A program made the position numbers and the translations under genes. DNA of 31,325 bases from Reticulitermes lucifugus (Eukaryota; Arthropoda; Insecta; Blattodea; Rhinotermitidae), in NCBI GenBank assembly GCA_026260175.1, contig JAKCWW010002484.1, forward strand, positions 18,927-50,251, given 5' to 3'. Below, piece after piece: positions 19,686-28,661 of the stretch; within the stretch, counting starts at the first letter, position 1; every line of letters begins with the position of its first letter. Below the pieces are notes generated by a model. That model saw only the letters and a list, made by a program, of their open reading frames with translations, did no database searches and was not told the DNA's origin.

Positions 19686-19974
19686 GTGAAAGTAAAGTTG
19701 CCCCAGTCCACGCTATGAAGGCATGGGAGCGGGTGCATGTATAGCTCCACTAATTCTTAACCTCGGCACCGGCTGGCTATGAGTGAACGTCACGCGCCGG
19801 CTGCTTTACCCCCCGGAAAGAACCCCGGTACCCATCGAATAGGAGACTGGCTGGACCCCGGAGTTGATTTGAACGCTTTGCAGAAGAGAAAAATCTCTTG
19901 CCCCTGTCAGCAATCGAACCCCGGATCGTGTAGACCGTACGTCAGGCACTATACCGCCATACGCTATCCCGGGT
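19686..19974 (-). mobile_element. tRNA-derived SINE (family 2), minus-strand copy
   Basis: On the minus strand the head reads CCCGGGATAGCGTATGGCGG (A-box region) and the B-box region GGGTTCGATTGCTGACAGGG. The body then passes GGGGTCCAGCCAGTCTCC, ATGGGTACCGGGGTT and GGGGTAAAGCAGCCGG, and ends in GCGTGGACTGGGGCAACTTT. These blocks match the copies at 20412-20699 and 21120-21375. The 3' end carries a CTTTAC-type tail. Confidence 0.82.
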
Positions 19975-20396
19975 CTCTAAGATTTGAAGAGAAACGTCTG
20001 CAATACGTCATCAATGAAGGCATGCATTCAGAACATCCTCAATGAGACAGTGAACTATGTTCCCTCGCACTGTAAGCAAAACGTCACATAGTGCAAGGGT
20101 GGCAACTATGGCCTGCAGGCCAGATATAGCCCATGATGAACTTCAGTCTGGCCTATGATGTTTTCGTAACATAGCATTTCATTAATTTCTACTTCCTTAC
20201 GCACAGTATGCAGTACGCATTGACAGCTAACCTGCTAGAGACAACATTCCTAAAACTTTAGCGTAACGATCTTCCGGAAAACCCCCCACAACAAGGACTT
20301 CGGATTGCACAACGAAACAATCTAGTAAGTTTCCAGAACATATAATACTTCAAACTGCAGCCTGACACCATCCTCTGAAAGACACACCATAACTAA
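19975..20396. other. Left part of a hAT-like element and its flank
   Basis: The segment from 20097 belongs to the hAT-like element described separately; the rest is unassigned. Confidence 0.4.
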
Positions 20397-20398
20397 CT

Positions 20399-20712
20399 AG
20401 GACACTGGAATTTTGTTCACTGAAGAACAGGCCATGTAAGGCCCAGACGGGGAGTAGAGGTATAGCTGTACTCTTTCTTTAAGCTCGGGGCTAGATGGGG
20501 GTGGGTGGTTAACGCCATGTAACAGCCGCTTTACCCCCCCCCCCTCGTGAAAGAGACCCGGTACCCATTTTAGAGAAGGCTGGGTGGGTCTCAGGGCCGG
20601 TCTGGACGGGTGAGGAAAATCTTGCCCCCACCGGGATTCGATCCCCTGACCATCCACCCCGTAGCGAGTCGCTATATCGACTACGCTATCCCGGCCCACA
20701 GGACACTGGAAT
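20399..20712 (-). mobile_element. tRNA-derived SINE (family 2) with intact target-site duplications
   Basis: The SINE body spans 20412-20699 on the minus strand and is flanked by identical 13-base direct repeats AGGACACTGGAAT (20399-20411 and 20700-20712), the mark of LINE-mediated insertion. The head has GATAGCGTAGTCGATATAGC (A box) and GGGGATCGAATCCCGG (B box). The body continues with GTCCAGACCGGCCCTGAGAC, ATGGGTACCGGGTCTC and TAAAGCGGCTGTTACATGG. A 100-codon frame through it (starting GRDSVVDIATRYG) is a conceptual translation often mispredicted as a protein in arthropods. It is the youngest-looking copy of its family in the window. Confidence 0.92.
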
Positions 20713-21061
20713 ATGCATCAAAAACGAGTAATCACGAAGAAACAGAAACGCGGTTTCTACCCTTGAAAGACATACAAGCAACCAGCATGTTTCAACTAGG
20801 CAACACTAACAAAACAGAGCACCTGGCGATACAAAGCGATATTTCATATCCGTAATTTTAAAACACAAAAATTATATACTAACAGACTACGATACACAAT
20901 CCCAGATTTCATTCCACACACGGAATTACTGTCAGTCATGGCCACACTAGAACACACTCATAAATAAATCTGTTGAGCCAAACTTGTAAATGTAATGAGA
21001 TCTCATCACTTTATGTCGAGAACACAAGTCCAACAGTACGTTGTATATATGAATTTGTAAT
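20713..21061. other. Unassigned sequence within the hAT-like element
   Basis: No gene motif recognised; probably interior of the hAT-like element or of a retroelement inserted in it. Confidence 0.35.
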
Positions 21062-21104
21062 CTAATGACGCCCAGATAGTTTTCGGCCGAAACATGTTCT
21101 ATCC
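21062..21104 (+). ncRNA. Decayed hammerhead-like module
   Basis: CTAATGA (21062-21068; G to A at the third base of CTGATGA), a GCC...GGC stem II with a long loop, GAAA, then ACATGT (21092-21097). Stem I pairing is poor. A relic of the same family, ending just before a family 2 SINE. Confidence 0.4.
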
Positions 21105-21119
21105 GTAAGTTTAATACAG

Positions 21120-21375
21120 GAATACAAGGCATAGAGTAAAGGTAAAGTCTTCCCAGTCCACGCCAAAAAGGCATATAGAGGAAGCAGAGGTACAGCTCCA
21201 CCCATTCTTAACCACGGCCCTAGATGTAGGTGAGTGGTTAACTTTACGCCCAGAACCCAGGTACCCAATGAATAGGAGGCCGGGTGGACCCCGGAGATGA
21301 TTTGCAGGAGAGAAAAATCTCCTGCCCCTGCCCGGATTCGAACCCCGCACCGTCCAGGCTGTACACGGAAAACTC
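21120..21375 (-). mobile_element. tRNA-derived SINE (family 2), minus-strand copy
   Basis: The minus strand has the B box GGGGTTCGAATCCGGGCAGG (near 21333-21350), GGGTCCACCCGGCCTCC, TGGGTACCTGGGTTCTG, TTAAGAATGGGTGGAGCTGT and GGCGTGGACTGGGAAGACTT, ending in CTTTACCTTTACT. The A-box part beyond the B box is replaced, so the 5' end is damaged or truncated. The TTTACC-type 3' repeat is a family trait also hinted at in the 19686-19974 copy. Confidence 0.82.
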
Positions 21376-21545
21376 TCATTGTGCGGAACGCAGAATGTGC
21401 TGTAATCGCAAGAAACTTGAGGCATGGGCAGAAATGTTAATTACATCTGGATATGAGAAACCTGAGTGGGACACTCCAGCTTAGTGTTAAACACAACAAA
21501 TAACAGCGGCAGTCGGCACAATTGTACTTGTTTAACACTTATGTA

Positions 21546-21591
21546 TTACTGCGACATGTTTCGGCTAATATTTTTTCCGGTAAAACGTCAG
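21546..21591 (-). ncRNA. Decayed hammerhead-like module
   Basis: On the minus strand CTGACG (from 21591) and GCCGAAACATGTCGCAGTAA (21565-21546) are kept. The latter 20-mer is identical to 1588-1607, so these two copies belong to one subfamily. Between the boxes the stem II sequence has decayed. Confidence 0.45.
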
Positions 21592-22009
21592 TATTAAATA
21601 AATACGACTGTAGTGCCAACGACCACTTTTAATTATTGTGTTAACACTCCTATACAGCACAACAGGGAGGTGCCAATTAAAATTTGTATTCGCTCCAGAT
21701 TAATTTAATTCGTGACAGTACCAATCAGATCTGCGTTCAACATATCCGCTCTAATTAATTACAGAAGTGCAGTTGTTATGTTTGTGGTGTATATATTATG
21801 AACAATTAGCATAAATCATTATTAGCTCTTTAAGTTTATGAAGCAATGAATCTGTCTCAAAAGACCATCTGGCCTGCAGTCACGTAAAATATCCCTATCT
21901 GGCCCCAGAGTAAAAACAATTTCCCACTCCTGACTTAGGCTTACTACATATAAAAAAGGCCGGAATATTGTTAGGCCTGTTCATTTTATTTAATTATTCT
22001 AACAATGAT

Positions 22010-22270
22010 ATCAGAATCACCAACGTCTTTCTTACGTAAATTTTTCCATTTCCTCATTCACTCTCCCATACACAGCACTGTCGTCCTGAGCAGGCTACTG
22101 GTTTTCATACAATTTGACAACACTCCCGAACTCCCCCTTACTTTAGGATCTATTTTAATATTCTCCCACCATTTATGTCTATGCCTCTCGACTGTCTTTC
22201 CCCTTCTGGTTGCCAGAATAAAATTCTGTATGCCTTTCTCATTGTCTCTTCGTCCTATTCTGTTTACTCC
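22010..22270 (-). mobile_element. LINE C-terminal fragment, decayed
   Basis: Minus-strand pieces KAYRILFWQPEGERQ and, in another frame, RHRHKWWENIKIDPK match the AYRVLVGKPEGKRP and RPRRRWEDNIKMD segments near the C-terminus of the LINE type at 1-298. The remainder toward 22010 is unrecognised but continuous. Inverse orientation to the SINE that follows at 22304. Confidence 0.7.
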
Positions 22271-22303
22271 ATCCTCTTTTATTTTACCACCCTAACACAT
22301 CTC

Positions 22304-22562
22304 GTGCCGATCCCATTGGCCGCGCGGTCTAAGGCGTAGGTCTGCGTCCGCTCGCTTGTTGGGATTGTGGGTTCGAATCCTGCCGGGGGCATGGATGCCT
22401 GTCTCTTGTGAGTGTTGTCAGGTACAGGTCTCTGGGTCGGGCTGATCACTCGTCCAGAGGAGTCCTACCGAGTGTGGTGTGTCTAAGTGAGTGGGATCGC
22501 GAAGCCTCGACAGTGAGGAGGCCCTGGCCCACTAGGGGCTGTTGCGCCATTGGAAAAAAAAA
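22304..22562 (+). mobile_element. tRNA-derived SINE (family 1), copy 2
   Basis: Head GTGCCGATCCCATTGGCCGC then GCGGTCTAAGGCG (A-box region of tRNA-Leu/Ser type); B box GGTTCGAATCC (22371-22381), an exact consensus match. The body contains CAGGTACAGGTCTCTGGGTC, CACTCGTCCAGAGGAGTCC and TACCGAGTGTGGTGTGTCTA, and ends CGCCATTGGAAAAAAAAAT. It lacks the GTGTGTT heptamer region present in the other copies (GAGTGTTGTCAGG instead of GTGTTGTGTGTTGTCAGG). It is the first part of the duplicated chimeric unit. Confidence 0.88.
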
Positions 22563-23044
22563 TCTGGTCAAAAGTACAAATTAAGAAGTTCCTTATTATA
22601 TAGTTTTCACCATCCTCTCTCCTTCTTTGGGATGTGAGGTGCACTAGTTTTAACTAGCTTTGGATATGATCTAGGAGCATGATTTCGTGCTGCCACAAAG
22701 TTGGGTACTATCAGATTCTCAGGAAGGACACTTCCATGGATTTTGTTCCTCCAAACATAATCTACCTTGAAGACAAGCACGACTGAGGACGTTTGTGAAC
22801 AGCATGGTGACAGGAACACACAGGTTGAGAAGGTGTCTTCTAATTGAGAGCAGCTGCAATGCTGTAAGATGGCCTGTCTACTACCAACCAACATATATGC
22901 CAGAGCTTACAGTATTACAGCTGTTTTAGAGAAGAGATAAAAAGTGTTGTCAGTTGCTACCATTATATGGTTCTGATGCATTAATATGAATATGGAGCAT
23001 TTGTGGAATAATACTGACAATGACAGGGCAAAACCAAAACAGGT
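22328..23044 (+). repeat. Chimeric SINE+LINE unit, copy A
   Basis: From inside the SINE head to CCAAAACAGGT at 23044 the sequence is nearly identical to 27936-28661. After the SINE A-tail comes a short antisense LINE segment (22579-22632; minus strand W-stop-KLYNKELLNLYF, matching the LINE GWRKLHNEELNDLY block), then about 410 bases I cannot assign. A 95-codon minus-strand frame (22607-22894) is open in both copies and differs at one residue, but it begins in LINE-derived sequence and shows no domain. Confidence 0.85.
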
Positions 23045-23321
23045 GAACAAAAACTGTTTTGTGCACCATAAATCCCACAAAGATTGGCCTCTGCAGTGAT
23101 AGTCCAGCAACTAACCCCCTGACCCAAGCCAAATCCCAAAACTTCTCTCAAGTAGAGGAAATATTCTTTTACACACACTCCATGCCATCAGCAAACAATA
23201 AAGTGTTTTTAACAAAGTTAAGATGCTGTACCTGATCCATAATCCGTGCATTAACTGATCATGTACAATAATTGCAACAACAAAATGCACACAAGTATAT
23301 TAAAAAGTTATATACACAATG
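23045..23321. other. Unassigned sequence
   Basis: Several overlapping minus-strand frames at 22907-23178 have no conserved motif. Confidence 0.35.
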
Positions 23322-23363
23322 ACCTCTACATGTTTCATCCAACCATGTGGCCATTCTCACAGA
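23322..23363 (-). ncRNA. Very decayed hammerhead-like module
   Basis: Minus strand: TGAGAATGGCC, ACAT, GGTTGG, then GAAACATGT and AGAGGTCATT. The layout (box, GGCC stem with G-T pairs, GAAACATGT) is recognisable, but the first box is not CTGANGA. Confidence 0.3.
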
Positions 23364-23374
23364 TTAGAAGAAAT

Positions 23375-23470
23375 GTTTACTCATACATACAAGCATACAA
23401 ACATACACACAATACATATGTGTAAACATACACACATACATACATACACACACACACAAACATACTATAC
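23375..23470. repeat. CATA/CACA imperfect microsatellite
   Basis: Mixed ACAT, ACAC and ATAC repeats over about 90 bases. It directly precedes the LINE fragment at 23479. Confidence 0.9.
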
Positions 23471-23478
23471 AGAAAAAC

Positions 23479-24035
23479 ACAATAGCTTTAACAGTCACTA
23501 GTAAGGAAGGAATTCGTCCAGAAATATATGATGAGGAAATTAAGTACCTGACCCCTATGCATCCATGACTCCTCAACATAATGCAGCACAAAGTCACAAC
23601 ATGAAGACAGCTAATATATCTTTTGAAAATGTGGCAAGGTTTTAATATTTGACACTTCAGGGAATGTCTACTATCATTTGGTCCAGTATCTCACATCAAG
23701 GAACAGACAAAGTCAGTGCACATTTAAGAACAGGGTGCTTAAGAAGATATTTGGAGCAAAGAAGGGAGGAAGTAACAGGAGGCTGGACCGAATTACATAA
23801 TGAGGAGCTTCATGATTTGTACCCTGCGCAAAATATAATTTGGGTGCTAAAATCAAGGACGAGATGTGTGGGACATGTGGCCCACATGGGGGAGAAGAGA
23901 ACTGTATACAGGGTTTTAGTGGGAAAACCTGAAGGAGACCACTTGTAAGACCTAGGCATAGATGGGATACTAAAATGGATCTCAAAGATATACAATGGAA
24001 TGGTAACTGGATTCACAGGGTAAGGTGCAGATAAT
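23479..24035 (+). mobile_element. LINE endonuclease-reverse transcriptase fragment with internal deletion
   Basis: The plus strand begins NTIALTVTSKEGIRPEIYDE (compare NTEALVVASKEIGLEVNAEK at 31085), then IKYL and a stop; the middle is shortened. From about 23725 it resumes with EEVTGGWTELHNEELHDLYP, CVGHVAHMGEKRTVYRVLVG and KPEGDHL, and after a frameshift RPRHRWDTKMDLKD and WNGNWIHRV. The order matches the C-terminal third of the LINE at 1-298. About 100 residues between the two halves are missing relative to that family. A pseudogene. Confidence 0.85.
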
Positions 24036-24083
24036 TACTTGACTAGCTGACGAACTATCAGCTTCTCAAAGAGGATTTTGCTC

Positions 24084-24106
24084 CATATATATATATATAT
24101 ATATAT
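24084..24106. repeat. AT dinucleotide microsatellite
   Basis: About eleven uninterrupted AT units. Confidence 0.95.
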
Positions 24107-25044
24107 CTTGTTACATACAAATAACCTTGTAATAACTGCACAGTTCCTAATATACATAAGAATTGTTTGCTGTTGCTGTTGTGCTGGTGATGTACGAGTA
24201 CAGTGAAAACTTGGCCATCTGACTTTCAACCAATCAAATAACCAACAGCCCCCCCCCTTTCCAAACTTCCAGAGCAATTGCTGTAGAAAAGTTCTGAATA
24301 ACCTGTGTGCAAAAACTTGAATTTAGCATTTAGGTACCATACACATTACACTGTATTTTTTGGCGGGCCAATAATGTGACTTACAGAACTACATTTACAA
24401 AGTGATGACTCTACGGTTAGCCTAGGTGTAGTTATGTCTACGTGACGTATGTCAAACTTCATTAAGTGGTGGAAGCTCCTAACACATTTTAAGCCTTGAC
24501 ATAAATTCTTGAAACTTATTTTCTTACTGTACATGAAAATTACACTATGTATATGTGCTGTTTTTCTGCTAAAACATTGCCTACATGCAGTCATTTGGCT
24601 TCCTAAATATGCATCTACAGGCTATGCTACAGGCTTGGAAGCAGATCCCAAACAACCAACTTATGGGCTTTTCTGACCCAACCTCCACCCCCCCATCCCC
24701 ATTATATCAGATAACCGAGGTTTCAATGTGTTGGAGTACTCGTCTATGTCTGCAATGTCTGCAAATACACATAAGGTTGAAACATTTGCAACCTTGCTCT
24801 GTTTAATCTCTTATGCATATCTCAACATTGTGAATTATGCCCTAGAGTAACATCTTACTACTGCAAATGGTAAGCGGGACTCTTAATTCTTGGGACTATG
24901 ATTATTCTATAAAATCCCCAGCTGTGATCAGTAACAGTGACACAAAATTTGGTATCCTAGGAGAAGGATCTCATCCAAAATATTTATTCTATATAACTGC
25001 ACATTTTCCCCATGCTTAAATAAGCACAATGCCATAAAGACACT
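24107..25044. other. Unassigned sequence
   Basis: No gene or repeat recognised; short frames at 24346-24806 on both strands have no conserved motif. If the exon at 26281-26340 is right, this is intronic. Confidence 0.35.
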
Positions 25045-25255
25045 GGAGTGTATGTATAGCTCGCCATTCTTAACCTCTGCACTACATGGTAGGCAACACT
25101 GAGCTTCATACACCAATCGTGTTACCTCAAAGAAAAAAAGCCCCCAGCACCTACTATGCAAGAGAAGGGGCCAAAACCATTGCAAATCTGGAGAGTGGTG
25201 AAGAAACTCTTGTCCCTGCCAGGAATCACAACCTGGTTGTCTGGCCTGCAGCCAT
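25045..25255 (-). mobile_element. SINE family 2-like, diverged copy
   Basis: TATAGCTCGCCATTCTTAAC near 25055 corresponds to the 3' part of family 2 (TATAGCTCCACTAATTCTTA at 19740). AAACTCTTGTCCCTGCCAGG and AATCACAACCTGG near 25205-25235 correspond to the B-box side. The middle is poorly conserved. Confidence 0.5.
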
Positions 25256-25568
25256 TTACTATATTAATTGTACTATCCAAATATTGTTGCTAATTCAGTT
25301 TTGACTTGACTGCTGTTCATAACACAAACAGTCTAAAAACTAAATTAAATGGATACTCAACCAATTCTGTTAACATACTAAATAAATTAAGGACACAACC
25401 ACTGTAACAAACATTATTCATTTCGGGAATTCTTACAAATGTGTACTGTGTTCCTCTTCCTTAAGTCAGTTTGCCACTGTTCCAGTTGAATTCAGTATTT
25501 TGCTGAACAGGCCCTTTTCAGCATTGTTACAGCACTGTGGCACACTACATTCAGCAGTTTTCTTAAAC

Positions 25569-25610
25569 CCCTGATGATGACCGTATGATGGATCAAATCA
25601 TATCACACCT
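25569..25610 (+). ncRNA. Decayed hammerhead-like module
   Basis: CTGATGATGACC followed by GGATC (a GACC/GG-A-TC stem II with a bulge) and AAATCATATCA in place of GAAACATATCA. The G before AAA is lost, which would abolish catalysis. Confidence 0.3.
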
Positions 25611-26274
25611 GATACACTTGACAGCATACCTTGCTGTACAACTGTATGCAACACTGTAACTGATGCACTGTGTTCCACAGGCTGTTCACAGAATTCAAAA
25701 CTACATAACCTTTGCTAGCACACAGAAACAACTTTCATTGGGAAATATGGTAAGATGATTTGTGACATGAAACTAAGGCTTTACACACATACACTACTCC
25801 AAAGCCTAACCTACAGGCCTCACTTTGGTCTACACACATAGGAACCTAAACCGTTACATATGCTAGCAAGAGTGATGGGCTTTTGTGACCATCATTTAAT
25901 ATGGCCTGAGCTATAGAAGATGCCCAATGAAAGCACTGCAAACATGAAAGCAAATATTATCACTACATTCGCACATTCACTTATAAAAGATATGACAGTA
26001 TGTAAAATGGTAGGGAATTAAGCATTGTAAACATGCCACAAAAAATTAACAGTGCTAATCACTATACATTAGGAAGGCTTTGGGAAAATTAAGTAACACT
26101 GTTTAGTGGTGTGACTGAAGAAATGTAAAGGTTTTAACTGAAAAGATTCATAAGTGGGGCTATCCTGTTTAAGTAGGTGTGTACATTTATAAGGTTATGT
26201 GTGCAGAGAAGGAGGCTACCTGAACAAGAATGCTGAATTAAAAGAAGACATAAATTGCATGAATGCAATTATTA
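25611..26274. other. Unassigned sequence, probable start of intron 1
   Basis: No repeat recognised. It lies directly downstream (minus strand) of the splice donor at 26275-26280. Confidence 0.4.
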
Positions 26275-26280
26275 ACTCAC
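26275..26280 (-). promoter_or_regulatory. 5' splice donor GTGAGT
   Basis: The minus strand reads GTGAGT immediately after the last codon of the coding exon. It matches the consensus donor. The coding phase at the junction is 0. Confidence 0.7.
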
Positions 26281-26340
26281 AATATTTTCGCGAACGGTAT
26301 TGTGAAATATCTGCTCCCTAATATCAGCATCATCTTCCAT
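26281..26340 (-). CDS. First coding exon of an LMBR1/LIMR-like (lilipod) membrane protein gene
   Basis: Sixty bases on the minus strand encode MEDDADIREQIFHNTVRENI. The core REQ-x-FH-xx-VRE matches the N-terminus of the LMBR1/LMBR1L family (vertebrate members have AREQ or VREQ, then FH, then VRE or IRE, just before the first membrane helix). The family comprises about nine-pass plasma-membrane proteins; Drosophila lilipod acts in germline stem cell maintenance through BMP signalling, and LMBR1L is a lipocalin receptor and Wnt regulator. The ATG has A at -3 and G at +4, an in-frame TAG stands nine bases upstream, and GTGAGT follows the last codon. The exon end falls where the first helix should begin, as expected from the family. 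Later exons were not found and probably lie at lower coordinates or outside. The call rests on 20 residues, so it is likely rather than certain. Confidence 0.75.
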
Positions 26341-26620
26341 CTTCACCTATTAGTCGGTATCTTCTGAGACATACAGAGTAACACGAGAAGCCACATTTTG
26401 TCTTAAACTTATGTCACTAATATGATAATCAGTCAGTATATAACAATAATTAAGCCTGCTTTCTTCTACGATCTTTCACACAAACAAGTGCAATCCGACA
26501 CCACAAAACAGGTCATTTCCAACCAAGCGTTATTATAACCACACCGACCACGAACCATCTACGTTGTCGCCACAAACTGCTGCTGTTTTCATTTCAGTGA
26601 CATGGCTGCCAACACATAAA
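26341..26620 (-). promoter_or_regulatory. Presumed 5' UTR and promoter-proximal region of the LMBR1-like gene
   Basis: It lies immediately upstream of the start codon on the minus strand, has more CpG than the surrounding DNA, and contains no transposon remnant that I can recognise. The minus strand carries GGCAGCCATGTCACTG near 26610-26595, with a CCAT core of the YY1 type. I cannot place the transcription start from sequence alone. Confidence 0.35.
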
Positions 26621-26917
26621 ATTGTACAAGTTCGTATAAAGACGAAAATATACAAAATTCATTGTTTGGCAGTTTGGTTGTCAATTTTACGACACAAATT
26701 TAAGAAATATACGTTCTTGTAATTGAAAATAAAACGTTAGATTTACTGCAATCATATTTGATTCTTGCGCAATGACAGTAAACGGGAAATTCTACGAGTA
26801 TTTTGCGAAACAAATGCTATCTGGTGCGAGCGCTGTACCAATGCTGTACTGGATACGGTCAACGCTGCTGACTACAAAATTTACATATTTCACGGCAGAT
26901 GGCAGAGCATCCTAGCT

Positions 26918-26967
26918 AATGATCGTCGATATACGCCACAGATCGATATACTCGTGCATCGATGCAC
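26918..26967. promoter_or_regulatory. ATCGATA motif cluster with a 14-bp palindrome
   Basis: TCGATATAC and ATCGATATAC are followed by the perfect palindrome GTGCATCGATGCAC (26954-26967). It lies about 600 bases upstream of the start codon of the LMBR1-like exon. ATCGATA is part of the DRE/BEAF-type site in Drosophila promoters. A binding role is a guess. Confidence 0.25.
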
Positions 26968-27935
26968 ATGTACGTAAAAGACAGAAATAAAATGTGGATT
27001 ACTAGCGCTTCAAGGATCACCGTGAATGATAAGTGAAATCAGCATTTGGACAGTGGCGGTTGTAGTAAATTTCAAGATAATATTCAGGCATTCGGCTGGA
27101 GAAACTATGGAATGCAACGTAACAACTTACTGAAAAAACCGCGTGCCCTGGAAGACATTCGAACCAAATACAAGTCTAGACCGTTACTGCTAGAGTAATA
27201 AACACGCAGATCTTTACAAGGTGTTCCAGTCAGATATATTTTAATACTGCCACTTTTCCATGTTCTCGGCCTTCCACCAGTGCTTTCCCAAAAAATTTAG
27301 TCACCAAAATGTAATATGCGTTTCTTATTTTTTCTTGCAATTGGGATGTATGTACTTTTTATAATTACACGCATCATTGTCATTAAAAGCTGTGGCAATT
27401 ACACGTCTCGACAAACCATACCAGAGCGAGGCAATGAAATAAGTCATGGATTTAATTTCATACATGGAATCGTCTTTTGAAAATATTAATGAAGAAGATA
27501 AATGTTAATCGGGGAAAGAGTCATTTACATTATCTGTTTTTGTTTTACCTACTTCTCTCTAAAGCACCTATAAGCTTATTCAGTTTTATTTAATTCCTTG
27601 TTATGCAGAAAGAACAATACATATTTGACAGGAAATAAGAAATTTGGTCATCTATTTACATTTACGTAATATTTCAAAGTGCCTGCTTGTATTGGAAATT
27701 TCGTCACTTAATAATAGTGTATGCTTTTTAGACCTCAAGTGTTTTATTGTTCATTATAAGCTTTTTTATTTAACAAAATATATGTTGTGGTAACTCACGT
27801 TTGACTCAACGGGCAATGACGTTATAGCGTCTGGAAGTCTACAACCGGTTTCTTTCAAGTCCAGATATTACTTGTTATTTATAAGACGTTCGTGTACGTA
27901 ATGTATAATTTAAAAAAACATATCTATTTATACAT
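26968..27935. other. Unassigned sequence upstream of the LMBR1-like gene
   Basis: AT-rich from about 27240 on; no gene or repeat recognised. Confidence 0.35.
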
Positions 27936-28661
27936 GCCGTCTAATGCGTGGCTCTGCGGCCACTTGCTTGCTGGGATTGTGGGTTCGAATCCCGCCGGGA
28001 GCATGGATGTCTGTCTCTTGTAAGTGTTGTGTGTTGTCAGGTACAGGTCTCTGGGTCGGGCTGATCACTCGTCCAGAGGAGTCCTACCGAGTGTGGTGTG
28101 TCTAAGTGAGTGGGATCGCGAAACCTCGATAATGAGGAGGCCCTGGCCCACTAGGGGCTGTTGCGCCATTGGAAAAAAAATCTGGTCAAAAGTACAAATT
28201 AAGAAGTTCCTTATTATAAAGTTTTCACCATCCTCTCTCCTTCTTTGGGACGTGAGGTGCACTAGTTTTAACTAGCTTTGGATATGATCTAGGAGCATGA
28301 TTTCGTGCTGCCACAAAGTTGGGTACTATCAGATTCTCAGGAAGGACACTTCCATGGATTTTGTTCCTCCAAACATAATCTACCTTGAAGACAAGCACGA
28401 CTGAGGACGTTTGTGAACAGCATGGTGACAGGAACACACAGGTTGAGAAGGTGTCTTCTAATTGAGAGCAGCTGCAATGCTGTAAGATGGCCTGTCTACT
28501 ACCAACCAACATATATGCCAGAGCTTACAGTATTACAGCTGTTTTAGAGAAGAGATAAAAGTGTTGTCAGTTGCTACCATTATATGGTTCTGATACATTA
28601 ATATGAATATGGAGCATTTGTGGAATAATACTGACAATGATAGGGCAAAACCAAAACAGGT
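27936..28661 (+). repeat. Chimeric SINE+LINE unit, copy B
   Basis: Nearly identical to 22328-23044, in the same orientation, 5.6 kb away, with unrelated flanks on both sides. It begins with a SINE family 1 body truncated in the A-box region (27936-28180, B box GGTTCGAATCC kept), then the antisense LINE scrap and the 410-base unassigned part. At its right end, instead of the sequence after 23044, it jumps back to repeat an internal segment. Confidence 0.88.

Larger units (their letters stand above)
20097..21930. mobile_element. hAT-like DNA transposon remnant carrying nested insertions
   Basis: The left end reads CAAGGGTGGCAACTATGGCC and the right end, as inverse complement, CAGGAGTGGGAAATTG then TTTACTCTGGGGCCAGAT. 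Both fit hAT terminal regions (CAGGGGTGGxCAA with GGCCTGCAGGCC or GGGGCCAGA just inside). Flanking octamers (ACATAGTG and ACTTAGGC) agree only partly, as expected for an old duplication. Two family 2 SINEs and two decayed hammerhead-like modules lie between the ends. No transposase frame is recognisable. The pairing of these two ends is an inference. Confidence 0.5.

Noticed and set aside
20397-20699. 100-codon minus-strand frame starting GRDSVVDIATRYG in the neighbourhood of a SINE
   Set aside because: It is a conceptual translation of the tRNA-derived SINE with A and B boxes and target-site duplications, not a host protein.
23385-23470. Regularly spaced repeats as a CRISPR-like array
   Set aside because: It is a simple ACAT/ACAC microsatellite with no unique spacers, in a eukaryotic context.
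26765-26977. 70-codon plus-strand frame near the LMBR1-like promoter as a divergent gene
   Set aside because: No motif, no splice sites and no conserved features; the region is better explained as upstream regulatory DNA.
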